This document shows, in pieces, positions 7,963-16,518 of a stretch of DNA of 55,503 nucleotides. Positions within the stretch are counted from its first letter, which is position 1; each line of letters opens with the position of its first letter. The stretch is from Paenibacillus sp. (lineage in GTDB: Bacteria; Bacillota; Bacilli; Paenibacillales; YIM-B00363): NCBI RefSeq assembly GCF_031177825.1, contig NZ_JAPSKE010000035.1, forward strand, positions 1 to 55,503. Reading direction: 5' to 3'. The position numbers and the translations under genes are program-made. A model generated the notes under the pieces. That model was not told where the DNA came from. It made no database searches and was given only the letters and a program-made list of their open reading frames with translations.

Positions 7963-8541
7963 TTACCTTACGTCGTCGATGACGTTTTTGTTTTGCACGA
8001 AATAATCGATCCCCGAATAAATCGTGATCGCCGCAGCCGCCCAGCTCGAAATCAAATCGAACGGGATGCCGAGGAAATAAAACGGAAAATTGTTAAGCAA
8101 AAGCGCGATGATCATCGTAATCTGAATGCCGGTCTTCCACTTGCCCCAAGCGCTCGCCGCGACGACCTTCCCTTCGAGCAGAGCGACTTGGCGCAGGCCG
8201 GTGATCGCGAATTCGCGCGAAATGATGACGACGGCGATCCACGCGTCGACCTTATGCATCTCGACGAGCGAAATGAGCACCGCCGCGACGAGCAGCTTAT
8301 CGGCGAGCGGGTCGAGCAGCTTTCCGAGGTTCGTCACCATTTTACGGGAACGCGCGATATAACCGTCGAGCCCGTCCGTCGCGGCCGCGACGATGAAAAT
8401 CAGCGTCGCGATGATCTGGTTGTATGTAATGTGGAACTCGCCCAAGCGGAGCTCGGGCAAGTTGAAGCTGACCAGCAGGAAAAACATGATGATCGGAACG
8501 AGAAAGATACGCGCCAGCGTAATCCGATTCGCTAAATTCAT
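7963..8541 (-). CDS. pgsA: CDP-diacylglycerol--glycerol-3-phosphate 3-phosphatidyltransferase
   Basis: 192-residue integral membrane enzyme making phosphatidylglycerophosphate, the precursor of phosphatidylglycerol and cardiolipin. The CDP-alcohol phosphotransferase signature D-G-x2-A-R-x8-G-x3-D-x3-D is seen as DGLDGYIARSRKM, then GKLLDPLADKLL. There are about five hydrophobic helices, starting MNLANRITLARIFLVPIIMF. Its ATG overlaps the rimO stop in an ATGA, so translation is coupled. The frame is open far upstream inside rimO but only this start gives the family amino end. Essential gene. Confidence 0.97.
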   Translation of the reverse strand: MNLANRITLARIFLVPIIMFFLLVSFNLPELRLGEFHITYNQIIATLIFIVAAATDGLDGYIARSRKMVTNLGKLLDPLADKLLVAAVLISLVEMHKVDAWIAVVIISREFAITGLRQVALLEGKVVAASAWGKWKTGIQITMIIALLLNNFPFYFLGIPFDLISSWAAAAITIYSGIDYFVQNKNVIDDVR

Positions 8542-9869
8542 GCGGATACACCGACTCCCGATAAATCGTAATCGAGCGAATGCGTGATGCGGACTCTCTG
8601 CAGCTGGCCGATTTCCGGCGTGCAGCCGGTGACGAACACTTCGCCGTCGATCTCCGGCGCGTCGTATTGCGATCGGCCGATGAAGACGTCGTTGCGGCCG
8701 TCGTACCGTTCGATCAGCACGTCCATCGTCTGGCCGATGAACCGGCCGTTCGCGGCCTTCGCTACCTCGCGCTGCACTTCCATCAATCGGGACGCGCGGT
8801 ATTCCTTCACGTCTTCCGGCACTTGATTCGGCAGGCGCGAAGCCGGCGTATCCTCTTCCTTCGAGTAGGTGAAGACGCCGAGGCGATCGAACTTGACTTC
8901 GCGCACGAACGAGACGAGATTTTCGAAATCTTCTTCGGTTTCTCCCGGGAAGCCGACGATGATCGACGTGCGCAGCACCGCATCGGGAATTCGGGCGCGG
9001 ATCTTCGCGACGAGCTCGCGCACGTCCCGGCCGCGGCCCGGACGGCGCATCCGCTTCAGGATACTGTCCTCGCTGTGCTGCAGCGGCATGTCGATGTATT
9101 TGCAAATCTTCGGATTCGAAGCGATCGCGTCGATCAGCTCGTCCGTGAAGAAGCCCGGGTACGCATAGTGCAGACGGACCCACTCGATCCCTTCCACTTC
9201 GCTAACGCGGTGAAGCAGCGTCGGCAGCATGAACGAATCATATAGGTCAGTACCGTAATTCGTGGAATCCTGCGCGATCAACGATACTTCCTTCACGCCT
9301 TGCTTCGCCAATTGTTCCACCTCGGCGAGAATCGACTCCACGGAACGGCTGCGGAACGCGCCGCGCATGAGCGGAATCGAGCAGAACGTACAAGCGTTGT
9401 CGCAGCCTTCCGCGATTTTCACGTATGCGGTATATCGAGGCGTCGACAGCTTCCGCGGCAGCGCTTGATCGTAATTGAAGATCGGATTGCCGACGGCGAC
9501 AGGCTTCTTGCCCCGAAGCGCTTCGTCGACGATGTCGTTGATCTTGTCGAAGTCGCCCGTGCCGACGATCCCGTCGATTTCGGGCATCTCCTGCATCAGC
9601 TGTTCCTTATACCGCTGCGTCAAGCAGCCCGAGACGATCAACGCCTTCAGCGCCCCCGTCTCCTTCAGCTCGGCCATCTCCAGAATCGTATTGACGGACT
9701 CTTCCTTCGCGGCGTCGATGAAACCGCAAGTGTTGACGATGATGACCGTCGCATCTTCTTTATTATCTACAAGCTCAAACCCGCGCTGCGCGACGAGGCC
9801 GGACATAATTTCCGAGTCGACCAAGTTTTTCTCGCAGCCGAGCGTCACCATCTTAATTTTCTCGGTCAT
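8538..9869 (-). CDS. rimO: ribosomal protein S12 methylthiotransferase RimO
   Basis: 443-residue radical-SAM methylthiotransferase that modifies an Asp of ribosomal protein S12. It has an amino-terminal UPF0004 domain (MVTLGCEKNLVDSE with the first cluster cysteines), the radical-SAM motif CDNACTFC, and a carboxy-terminal TRAM domain (about 380-443, MDVLIERYDGR onwards). The GCEKNLVDSE motif marks RimO rather than MiaB. The start at MTEKIKMV is chosen over one 11 codons earlier, because the predicted transcription start lies between them and TTGGGGG precedes it. It overlaps pgsA by 4 nt. Confidence 0.96.
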   Translation of the reverse strand: MTEKIKMVTLGCEKNLVDSEIMSGLVAQRGFELVDNKEDATVIIVNTCGFIDAAKEESVNTILEMAELKETGALKALIVSGCLTQRYKEQLMQEMPEIDGIVGTGDFDKINDIVDEALRGKKPVAVGNPIFNYDQALPRKLSTPRYTAYVKIAEGCDNACTFCSIPLMRGAFRSRSVESILAEVEQLAKQGVKEVSLIAQDSTNYGTDLYDSFMLPTLLHRVSEVEGIEWVRLHYAYPGFFTDELIDAIASNPKICKYIDMPLQHSEDSILKRMRRPGRGRDVRELVAKIRARIPDAVLRTSIIVGFPGETEEDFENLVSFVREVKFDRLGVFTYSKEEDTPASRLPNQVPEDVKEYRASRLMEVQREVAKAANGRFIGQTMDVLIERYDGRNDVFIGRSQYDAPEIDGEVFVTGCTPEIGQLQRVRITHSLDYDLSGVGVSA

Positions 9870-9910
9870 GCATGGTATCCCCCAATGTTTATCCCATTCC
9901 AATCGATGCC

Positions 9911-9940
9911 ATTATAATATAACCATGCTAGAGAGGTCAA
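9911..9940 (-). promoter_or_regulatory. sigma-A promoter of rimO-pgsA(-cinA)
   Basis: TTGACC, 18 nt, TATAAT on the minus strand. The perfect -10 box ends about 40 nt before the rimO ATG. Confidence 0.8.
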
Positions 9941-9961
9941 AAGGATGTCCGTACCATGGAA

Positions 9962-9986
9962 GAGAGCCGACCCCGTCGGAATCGGC
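9962..9986 (-). terminator. weak terminator after yajQ
   Basis: GAGCCGA/TCGGCTC stem with an 11-nt loop, 10 nt past the yajQ stop. It is followed by TCTTCC rather than a clear T run, so termination may be partial. Confidence 0.4.
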
Positions 9987-9995
9987 TCAACGACC

Positions 9996-10487
9996 TTACT
10001 TAAAATTAACGAACTGCAGCTCCAGCGGCAAGTCCGCTCCGCGCAGCAGCGCCATGACCGCTTGCAAATCGTCCTTGCTCTTGCCCGTCACGCGCAGTTG
10101 ATCGCCTTGGATTTGGGACTTGACCTTCAGCTTCGAATCGCGAATCAAAATGTTTATCTTCTTGGCGTCTTCTTGGCCGATCCCTTGCTTCAGCTTCACC
10201 TGCTGACGCACCGTACCGCCGGAGGCGGGCTCGAGCTTGCCGAAGTCCATATTTTTGATCGAGATGCCGCGTTTGACCATTTTGCTCTGCAGGATGTCGA
10301 CGACGCTGTTCAACTTATACTCGTCGTCGGAGACGAGGATGAGGGCTTCCTTTTCCAACTTGATTTCGCTCTTGCTCCCCTTGAAGTCGAATCGCGTGGC
10401 GATCTCCTTCTCCGCTTGCGTCACCGCGTTCTGCAGCTCATTCATGTCCACCTTCGATACGATGTCGAACGAGTATTCCGATGCCAT
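9996..10487 (-). CDS. yajQ: YajQ family nucleotide-binding protein (UPF0234)
   Basis: 163-residue YajQ protein with two ferredoxin-like halves. It starts MASEYSFDIVSKVDMNELQNA and ends DLPLELQFVNFK, both hallmark ends. Homologues bind RNA or nucleotides and in some species c-di-GMP; the cellular role here is unknown. AAGGAG is 11 nt upstream of the ATG; the frame upstream of this start is non-coding. It has its own promoter and stands alone between the 54-residue membrane protein gene and rimO. Confidence 0.95.
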   Translation of the reverse strand: MASEYSFDIVSKVDMNELQNAVTQAEKEIATRFDFKGSKSEIKLEKEALILVSDDEYKLNSVVDILQSKMVKRGISIKNMDFGKLEPASGGTVRQQVKLKQGIGQEDAKKINILIRDSKLKVKSQIQGDQLRVTGKSKDDLQAVMALLRGADLPLELQFVNFK

Positions 10488-10528
10488 GTGTATGTGAACT
10501 CCTTCCGAAAAAATGGATATGTCCCATA

Positions 10529-10557
10529 AGTATATCAAGAAATTCGACGGAAGCCAA
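10529..10557 (-). promoter_or_regulatory. sigma-A promoter of yajQ
   Basis: TTGGCT, 17 nt, TATACT on the minus strand, placed just after a terminator and about 45 nt before the yajQ start. Confidence 0.65.
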
Positions 10558-10565
10558 AAGACGGC

Positions 10566-10601
10566 AAAAGAGCGCCCGCCGGGAACGGCGAACGCTCTTT
10601 T
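10566..10601 (-). terminator. terminator after the 54-residue membrane protein gene
   Basis: AAAAGAGCG(TTCGCC)...(GGCGGG)CGCTCTTTT forms a long stem with a T run on both strands; it is nearly palindromic. It lies 11 nt beyond the stop of the small gene and upstream of the yajQ promoter. Confidence 0.8.
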
Positions 10602-10611
10602 ATGTAAAGCA

Positions 10612-10776
10612 TTACGTGCGGCTGCGGGCCGGATCCCGGAACATGTCCAGAATGCCGAGGACGATATGGGCAAGGCCGAATCCGAAGATGCCGTATCCCC
10701 ATGCGTCAGGCGTCAAATACCAGCCTAACAGGCTGACGACGACGCCTAGTCCCGTGACGATCCAACTGATGGTCAT
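10612..10776 (-). CDS. small two-helix membrane protein, unknown function
   Basis: 54-residue reading frame starting MTISWIVTGLGVVVSLLGWY and ending MFRDPARSRT. GAGGG lies about 6 nt before the ATG and a good terminator follows, so it looks like a real gene too short for usual ORF cut-offs. It has two hydrophobic segments (about residues 3-20 and 25-45, the second glycine-rich) separated by LTPDAWG, and a positively charged tail that is likely cytoplasmic. It lies 74 nt downstream of rodZ in the same direction and may be cotranscribed. I do not recognise a named family. Confidence 0.72.
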   Translation of the reverse strand: MTISWIVTGLGVVVSLLGWYLTPDAWGYGIFGFGLAHIVLGILDMFRDPARSRT

Positions 10777-10850
10777 GGATATCCCTCGCTATCGTTGTAG
10801 AATGGTGACATTCTTGCTGACGTTAGGATGTCCCGATGACCGTCGATTAT

Positions 10851-11756
10851 TCAGTTGCCCGTCGCTCCGGCGTCGGACGTCGATTGGGCGAGTTCGAATT
10901 GGAATTTTCGCGGATTCGGCTCGGTCCCCATCTCGACGACGACGCCGTTGACGGTCAGCTCCACCGCATTCGCCCGGCCGATGTTCAGATACACGTTATG
11001 ATCGTATTCTTCGGAATACGTATCTCCGTTCTTCAGTCCGCCTTGATGCAAATATTTCGTCTTCGCGTCCGCATGCGTAATGCCGATCCACGCTTCCGGC
11101 CCGACGATTTTGATCTCGAGCTTGATTTTGTCCGCGTTGCGCACCTCGAAACGTTCCACCGTATTTTTGCTATAAGTGAACTTGTCGACGAACGTAACGT
11201 CCGGTTCCGGTTCGGTCGGCGGGGGCAGCGGCGTCTCGACCGCGTCCGGCTCCGAGGGCGTCTCCGACGGTTCGTCGGACCCGTCCGCGCCGCCGAGCGT
11301 CGCTCCTTGTTCGGCGGCGGAGCTGTCCGTGATCGGCTCGTTCGGAAGCACGTTGTCGCGCGACTCCATATTCATATTGAGGTAGTAATAAATCACGCCG
11401 ATAATGAGAATCGGAAAGGCGATCATCAGGAGCGCCGACGCCCACTTGCCCACCCGCTCCGGCGGATTGACCGCGGTGCGGCGCGCCATGCGAATCGGCT
11501 CGTTCGACGGCTCGGGATCCGCGGACGGAATGACGTGCGCATACAGTCGAAACACCTCGTCCGGATCGAGTCCGACCGCTTCGGAATATTGTTTTATGAA
11601 TGCTCGAACATAAAACGTGCCGGGTAAGATCTTGTAATTGCCTTCCTCGATCGCTTCCAAATACCGTTTGCGGATTTTGGTCGTCTCCTGGAGCTGGTCC
11701 AAACTGATATTTTTCTCCGTGCGCGCTTTACGAAGCAGTTGCCCGAGGTCAGACAC
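10851..11756 (-). CDS. rodZ: cytoskeletal protein RodZ (YmfM)
   Basis: 301-residue bitopic membrane protein that links MreB filaments to the cell-wall elongation machinery. It has an amino-terminal helix-turn-helix domain (LGQLLRKARTEKNISLDQLQETTKIRKRYLEAIE, about 5-70), one transmembrane helix (about 105-125, ALLMIAFPILIIGVIYYY), an acidic proline/serine/glutamate linker, and an external DUF4115 beta domain (about 185-290). Two GTG codons compete; the first lies inside AGGAGGTG, so the second (8 nt from AGGAGG) is chosen. It follows ymfK by 18 nt, as in B. subtilis, with the pgsA-cinA-recA block downstream. Confidence 0.95.
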   Translation of the reverse strand: MSDLGQLLRKARTEKNISLDQLQETTKIRKRYLEAIEEGNYKILPGTFYVRAFIKQYSEAVGLDPDEVFRLYAHVIPSADPEPSNEPIRMARRTAVNPPERVGKWASALLMIAFPILIIGVIYYYLNMNMESRDNVLPNEPITDSSAAEQGATLGGADGSDEPSETPSEPDAVETPLPPPTEPEPDVTFVDKFTYSKNTVERFEVRNADKIKLEIKIVGPEAWIGITHADAKTKYLHQGGLKNGDTYSEEYDHNVYLNIGRANAVELTVNGVVVEMGTEPNPRKFQFELAQSTSDAGATGN

Positions 11757-11774
11757 TCCTGTCACCTCCTGAGA

Positions 11775-12539
11775 TTAGAATCCCTCGTAATTGTTCGTGA
11801 AAGACTCGTACGAAATTTCTTCGTCCGGCGCATTGCGAAGTTCGATAATATAATCGAAGCGATTCATATCGAAACCCGATTCTTTCACGAAAATGTCCGG
11901 ATGCTCGACGACCTTCGTCGACGGCATCTCCATAATTTCTTGAAGCAGCGTGTAATGCTTCTCGTTCGAGCGGATCGTGCTGACGATGCCGTCGATGATG
12001 AACACGTTATTCGGATTGAATTCGTCCTCGGACAGCTGGCTCCGCACCGTCTGGCGCAGCAGCGTCGAGGAGACGAACGTCCAGCGCTTGTTCGCGCATA
12101 CGCTTCCGGCGATGATCGACTCGGTCTTGCCGACGCGCGGCATGCCGCGAAGCCCGATCACTTGGTTGCCTTCGCGCTTGAATACCTCGCCGAGGAAGTC
12201 GACGAGCAGTCCGAGCTCGTCGCGCGTGAAGCGGAACGTCTTGCGGTCGTCCGAATCGCGTTCGATGTAACGCCCGTGGCGCACTGCCAAAATGTCGACC
12301 AGCTTCGGCGCGCGAAGCGCCGTTACGGTTATATTATCCACCTTTTTCAACATCTTACCCATGATTTCGATTTTCTCGTCGTCGTCCGTCTGCAGCAGCA
12401 TGCCCCGCGTCATGTCCTCGACGCCGTTGATCGTAATGATGTTGATGGACATCATGCCCATGAGGGAAGCGATATCGCCGAGCAAGCCCGGCCGGTTCTT
12501 ATGTATTTTATATTCCATATACCATTGTTTCTGTTCCAC
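11775..12539 (-). CDS. ymfK: YmfK: ACT-like domain fused to a P-loop domain (DUF3388)
   Basis: 254-residue protein conserved at this locus, function unknown. The amino part (about 5-85) looks like an ACT domain (MEYKIHKNRPGLLGDIASLMG). The rest has a Walker A GMPRVGKT at about 151-158 and a hydrophobic Walker B ending in D (NNVFIIDG), suggesting nucleotide binding. GTG start, GGAG 9 nt upstream. It directly precedes rodZ. The ACT resemblance and P-loop are my reading of the sequence; neither a ligand nor ATPase activity is established here. Confidence 0.9.
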   Translation of the reverse strand: MEQKQWYMEYKIHKNRPGLLGDIASLMGMMSINIITINGVEDMTRGMLLQTDDDEKIEIMGKMLKKVDNITVTALRAPKLVDILAVRHGRYIERDSDDRKTFRFTRDELGLLVDFLGEVFKREGNQVIGLRGMPRVGKTESIIAGSVCANKRWTFVSSTLLRQTVRSQLSEDEFNPNNVFIIDGIVSTIRSNEKHYTLLQEIMEMPSTKVVEHPDIFVKESGFDMNRFDYIIELRNAPDEEISYESFTNNYEGF

Positions 12540-12624
12540 AGATCGTCACTCCATCCCAAAATGCAAGAAAAACCGCGTATTTCGATTATATTCTACAAAT
12601 TTCAGGCCATTCCTTCCCTCCGTC

Positions 12625-12702
12625 AAAAAAAAGCGAAGAAAAAGCCCCTTGCGAAGACGCGCGCGACCGGATTGCCGATCGCGCGCCCTTCGGGCGGGGC
12701 TC
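12625..12702 (-). terminator. terminator after ymfJ
   Basis: An outer AGCCCC/GGGGCT stem, an inner stem of about 12 bp (GCGCGCGATCGG/CCGGTCGCGCGC) and a downstream T-rich tract (TTTTTCTTCGCTTTTTTTT). It separates ymfJ from ymfK-rodZ, so ymfK should have its own promoter. An isolated TATAAT at 12582-12587 with a poor -35 box is the only candidate I see. Confidence 0.8.
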
Positions 12703-12719
12703 GCATGGACTATGGCTCG

Positions 12720-12971
12720 TTAGTCGACAAGCTTCATCATAATGCCGGCCATGACTTTCTTTTCGTTTTCGTCGCTGACCGCCCAGAGCTCCTTCAACAC
12801 GCGCTCTTCGTCGTTCTTCGGATCGACTTTGTTCGCAAGGAAGTCGCCGATGTCCGTCGCGAGCTTCTGGATCGTGGAATCGTTCATGCCTGCGGCGCGA
12901 GCGTTCTTCACGCGATCCCCTAAGAACTGCTTCCATTTATCATACGTGCTCAATACCGATGTCGTCGACAT
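12720..12971 (-). CDS. ymfJ: DUF3243 protein YmfJ
   Basis: 83-residue soluble, mostly helical protein of the DUF3243 family (MSTTSVLSTYDKWKQFLGDR ... GDFLANKVDPKNDEERVLKELW). GGGAGG is 10 nt before the ATG. The family is restricted to Bacillota and nearly always sits between ymfI and ymfK; no function is known to me. It is followed by a strong terminator. The 101-nt gap to ymfI contains no clear promoter. Confidence 0.93.
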   Translation of the reverse strand: MSTTSVLSTYDKWKQFLGDRVKNARAAGMNDSTIQKLATDIGDFLANKVDPKNDEERVLKELWAVSDENEKKVMAGIMMKLVD

Positions 12972-13072
12972 GCTTCTACGTCCTCCCTTTTCGGAATATG
13001 TGATGGATGGTGACCATCTCTAATATTCGCGGAAAGAGGTTACGTTATGCACGGGAGCGCTCGGTCGGGGTC

Positions 13073-13822
13073 TTAGGTCAGCCATCCGCCGTTCGGGGAG
13101 ATGATCTGACCGTTAATGTATCCGGATTCCGGCAGCGCCAGGAAATACACGAGCGAGGCGATCTCCTCGGGCAACGCGAACCGGCCCGCGGGAATATCCT
13201 CCGCGATCCGTTCCTTCTCCCCCGCCTCGAATCCGCTCATCATCTCGGTGTCGACCGGCCCGGGGGCGACGGCGTTGACGGTAATGCCCGACGGCGCGAG
13301 CTCCTTCGCTAGCGCCTTCGTGAACGCATTCACGCCGCCCTTCGCGGTGGAATACAACACTTCGCAGGACGCGCCGGCGATGCCCCATACGGACGAAACG
13401 TTAATGATCCGGCCGTACTTCTGCGACACCATATGCGGCATGAACGCCTGCGTACACAAAAACATGCCCTTCAGGTTAATGTCCATGACGTGATCCCAAT
13501 CCGCTTCCGTCGCGTCCGCGAGCATCCCGTAATGGGAGATGCCCGCGTTGTTGACGACGATGTCCGGAATCATGCCGTGCTTCTCCAGCTTCTCTTGCAT
13601 GCGCTCGATCTGCTCCCTGCTGCGCAGATCGGCCGTGGCCGTCAGCACCTCGGCGCCGTAGCGCAGGCAGCGCCGAGCCGTCTCATTGGCCGACTCGTGC
13701 TGCTCCAAATAGTGGATCGCCACCTTCATCCCGACGGAGGCGAACCGTTCGGCGATCGCGGCTCCGATGCCGCGGCTGCCGCCCGTCACGAGGACGGTCG
13801 TTTCTCGAAGAGACTTGTTCAT
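13073..13822 (-). CDS. ymfI: short-chain dehydrogenase YmfI, FabG-like
   Basis: 249-residue classical SDR. The nucleotide motif TGGSRGIG is at about 13-20, then NNAGISHYG, the catalytic Ser in NVSSVWG, and the Y-x3-K pair in VLYSTAKGG. It resembles 3-oxoacyl-ACP reductases but the substrate is unknown. The start MNKSLRETTVLVTGG lies 11 nt after the ymfH stop; the ribosome site is weak (GCGAGTGA), suggesting coupling to ymfH translation. It is part of the ymfF-ymfH-ymfI run. Carboxy end SGYINGQIISPNGGWLT is normal, so the gene is intact. Confidence 0.93.
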   Translation of the reverse strand: MNKSLRETTVLVTGGSRGIGAAIAERFASVGMKVAIHYLEQHESANETARRCLRYGAEVLTATADLRSREQIERMQEKLEKHGMIPDIVVNNAGISHYGMLADATEADWDHVMDINLKGMFLCTQAFMPHMVSQKYGRIINVSSVWGIAGASCEVLYSTAKGGVNAFTKALAKELAPSGITVNAVAPGPVDTEMMSGFEAGEKERIAEDIPAGRFALPEEIASLVYFLALPESGYINGQIISPNGGWLT

Positions 13823-13833
13823 TCGGTGTAAGT

Positions 13834-15114
13834 TCACTCGCTTTTGACGATACAGACGGAAAGCTGCTCCCAATTGAAATGCTCCTGCAATCGCGCTTCC
13901 ACTTCGTCCAATGTGATTTGCTCATACAATTCTAACACATCGAACACGTTCGTGCCTCTAAACCGATGTTTCGTGAATTCCCCGGCGATCGCTTCCGGCG
14001 AATTCAACATACGGTAGAAGCCCCCGATCTTCTTTCGGCGCGTCCGCTCGAACAGCTCCTCGGGGATGCCCGACGTCTTCCATGCTTCGACCTCTTCCCG
14101 CACGCGAGCGACGAGCGCCTCGGGATCTCTCGTATCCCCGCCGATGACGGAGAACGCGTATTGTTCGCTTGCGTTGTATTCGGCGCCGAAGCTGTCGGTG
14201 ATCAGCTTCTCGTCGTACAGCGATTGGTACAGTCTCGAGCTCGGGCTGAACAGCATGTCGAACAGCAGCTTCGTCGCAAGCTCGCGGCGGAGCAGCTCGG
14301 CGCCGTAGTACCCGACCTTCGTCTCCTTCACCCCGAACAGGCACTTCGGGATCGACACCGGCAACTTGACGAGCTTCTCCTTCAACCGAACGCCGGCCGG
14401 CTCTTCGTCGAAGATGCGATGAATTTCGCCTTGCGGCTCGAACGTCTTTCCCGCCTGATTTTCCTTTACGAGGTCGATCATCTCTTGCGGATCGACGCCG
14501 CCGACGATGAACACCGTCATGTTCGACGGGTGGTAGAACGTTCGATAGCATTGATACAACGTTTCCTTGCTGATTTCGTGGATCGACTCGACCGTGCCGG
14601 CGATGTCGATGTGGACCGGATGACGTTCGTACATCGCTTCGATCAAGCCGAAGTAGACGCGCCAGTCGGGTTGATCGGCGTACATCTTGATTTCTTGGCC
14701 GATGATCCCTTTTTCCTTAAAGACATTCTCGTCCGTGAAATACGGGTTTTGCACGAAATTCAGCAGCGTGGTGACGTTCTCCCGAATACGGTTCGTCGCG
14801 GAGAACAAGTACACCGTTCTGTCGAAGCTCGTGTACGCATTCGCGGAAGCGCCGTTAGACGCGAACGTCGCGAAGACGTCGCCTTCCGGCTCCTCGAACA
14901 TCTTATGTTCTAGAAAATGGGCGATGCCGTCCGGCACCCGGATCGGCGGTTCGTCGCCGACCGCGAAGTGGTTGTCGACGGAGCCGTATTTCGTGGAAAA
15001 CGTGGCGAACGTCTTCGAAAAACCTTCCTTCGGCAGCACATAGACGGTTAATCCGTTGTCGAGCGTCTCGGAGTATACGGTCTCTTGGACTTTCGGGTAT
15101 TCGTGTTTGTTCAC
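13834..15114 (-). CDS. ymfH: M16 zinc peptidase YmfH (catalytic-type subunit)
   Basis: 426-residue M16B-family (insulinase/processing-peptidase-like) protein. The inverted zinc motif HxxEH is present as HFLEH at 66-70, with downstream GIIGQEIKMY carrying the third ligand glutamate. Two homologous halves are visible, the second lacking the motif. GTG start with GGAGGAC upstream, 3 nt after the ymfF stop. With ymfF, which lacks the motif, it probably forms a heterodimeric protease, as in other M16B pairs such as AlbE/AlbF. The substrate is unknown. Confidence 0.95.
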   Translation of the reverse strand: MNKHEYPKVQETVYSETLDNGLTVYVLPKEGFSKTFATFSTKYGSVDNHFAVGDEPPIRVPDGIAHFLEHKMFEEPEGDVFATFASNGASANAYTSFDRTVYLFSATNRIRENVTTLLNFVQNPYFTDENVFKEKGIIGQEIKMYADQPDWRVYFGLIEAMYERHPVHIDIAGTVESIHEISKETLYQCYRTFYHPSNMTVFIVGGVDPQEMIDLVKENQAGKTFEPQGEIHRIFDEEPAGVRLKEKLVKLPVSIPKCLFGVKETKVGYYGAELLRRELATKLLFDMLFSPSSRLYQSLYDEKLITDSFGAEYNASEQYAFSVIGGDTRDPEALVARVREEVEAWKTSGIPEELFERTRRKKIGGFYRMLNSPEAIAGEFTKHRFRGTNVFDVLELYEQITLDEVEARLQEHFNWEQLSVCIVKSE

Positions 15115-15117
15115 GGC

Positions 15118-16401
15118 TTAGTCCTCCTTCCGATCGCGCAAGAAGTAGACGGTGTCGAGCTGTACGTCCTGGGCGAACGCGGCGATGTCCGGAACGCTTA
15201 CGCGCCCGATCTCGCTAAGCAGCGACTCGGCCGTCCGTTCCTTCCCGGACAGTACCGTGTTGAAATCGAAGCCGATCATCTCGTAGGCGCTGTCGTTCAT
15301 CTCGCGCAGATGGTTCGAAATCATCGCTTTCGTTTGGTTCATCTCGAGCTCCGAAATATCGCCCGCGCGCATCGCTTCGAGCTGCTTCTTGATAATCTCG
15401 ACCGCCCGCTCGTACTTGTCGATTTCGATGCCGGACGAGATCGTGATGATTCCCTTGTGACCGTCCAGACGGGACGAGGCGTAGTACGCCAAGCTCTCTT
15501 TCTCCCGCACGTTCAGGAACAGCTTGGAATGCGGGAAGCTGCCCAAGATGCCGTTATATAACAATGCCGTCGCATAGCTCGGCTCCGCGTAAGCGGTCGG
15601 CGTGCGAATGCCCATATTCAGCTTGCCTTGGCCGACCTCCATCCGTTCGATGACGGTGTTGACGTCCGCGACGCGCTTCGTCCGACGGGACGCCGTATAC
15701 GGCGTCGGCGCGTCGGCGCCGCGAACCGCGAACGCTTCTTGTACGAGACGCTTCACCTCGTCGATCGTCGTGTTGCCGACGACGTATACGTCGATCGGCG
15801 CCCCGGCGAGCCAGCTTTGGTACGAGGCGTACAACGATTCAGGAGTAATCCCCGCAAGATCTTCCTTCTGGCCGAGCGGATGCAGACGGTAAGGCTCGTC
15901 CTTGCACATCTCCTCGATGCAGCGCTCCGCGGCGTACCGTCCCTTGTCGTTGACGATCGCCTCCAGCTTCTTCTGCACCATATGCTTCTCCGCTTCCACG
16001 TAGGAGGCGAGGAAGCGGCCTTCCTCGAGGGCCGGCTTCGTCAGCGTTTCGCCGAGGAAGCCGATCGCCTGCTGCAGCAGCGGCGCGCCTCCGGCGGCGA
16101 ATTCGTTCCGGATGACGTCCATGCGGAAGTTGACGATCTGGTAATCGCCACGCTTGTAAATATCGAAGCCGAAGCCTGCGCCGTACAAATCGTCCAGCGC
16201 CTCTCGGAACGCCTTGGTCTCCGGATAACTCGCGTTGCCTCGGCGCAGGACGAACGGAGCCAGCGCTACCGACGTAACGGTCGATTCTTGCAGGAGCGTG
16301 CCGACGAAGACGGAGACGGCCGTCGTCTTGAAGCGATCGGTGGAGAGCACGTGCAGGCGGATGCCGCCGACGGCATCCCGTTCAAAGCGTGTCGTTCCCA
16401 T
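15118..16401 (-). CDS. ymfF: M16-family protein YmfF, zinc motif lost
   Basis: 427-residue M16 homologue in which the HxxEH zinc motif is absent: the expected region reads TSVALAPFVLRRGNASYPET. The rest of the fold is recognisable (VYVVGNTTIDEVKRLVQEAF; LFLNVREKESLAYYASSRLD, the conserved R/Y substrate-binding region in the second half). It is therefore likely the non-catalytic partner of YmfH. ATG with AAGGAG 10 nt upstream. First gene of the ymfF-H-I run after the sleB terminator; no clear promoter seen in the 117 nt upstream. Confidence 0.93.
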   Translation of the reverse strand: MGTTRFERDAVGGIRLHVLSTDRFKTTAVSVFVGTLLQESTVTSVALAPFVLRRGNASYPETKAFREALDDLYGAGFGFDIYKRGDYQIVNFRMDVIRNEFAAGGAPLLQQAIGFLGETLTKPALEEGRFLASYVEAEKHMVQKKLEAIVNDKGRYAAERCIEEMCKDEPYRLHPLGQKEDLAGITPESLYASYQSWLAGAPIDVYVVGNTTIDEVKRLVQEAFAVRGADAPTPYTASRRTKRVADVNTVIERMEVGQGKLNMGIRTPTAYAEPSYATALLYNGILGSFPHSKLFLNVREKESLAYYASSRLDGHKGIITISSGIEIDKYERAVEIIKKQLEAMRAGDISELEMNQTKAMISNHLREMNDSAYEMIGFDFNTVLSGKERTAESLLSEIGRVSVPDIAAFAQDVQLDTVYFLRDRKED

Positions 16402-16518
16402 GGGGCGGAAACTCCTTCCATTTCGAATGTCTTCCGTTATTATAAGTAAAACGGTTCTCGAAGTACAATCAGGGAAGCCGGTTCCTTCAGATACGTCCTA
16501 TAACCGGCTCTGAAACGG

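Noticed and set aside
13006..13018. GATGGTGACCATC palindrome between ymfI and ymfJ.
   Set aside because: Short, with no promoter element nearby that I can identify; not enough to call an operator.
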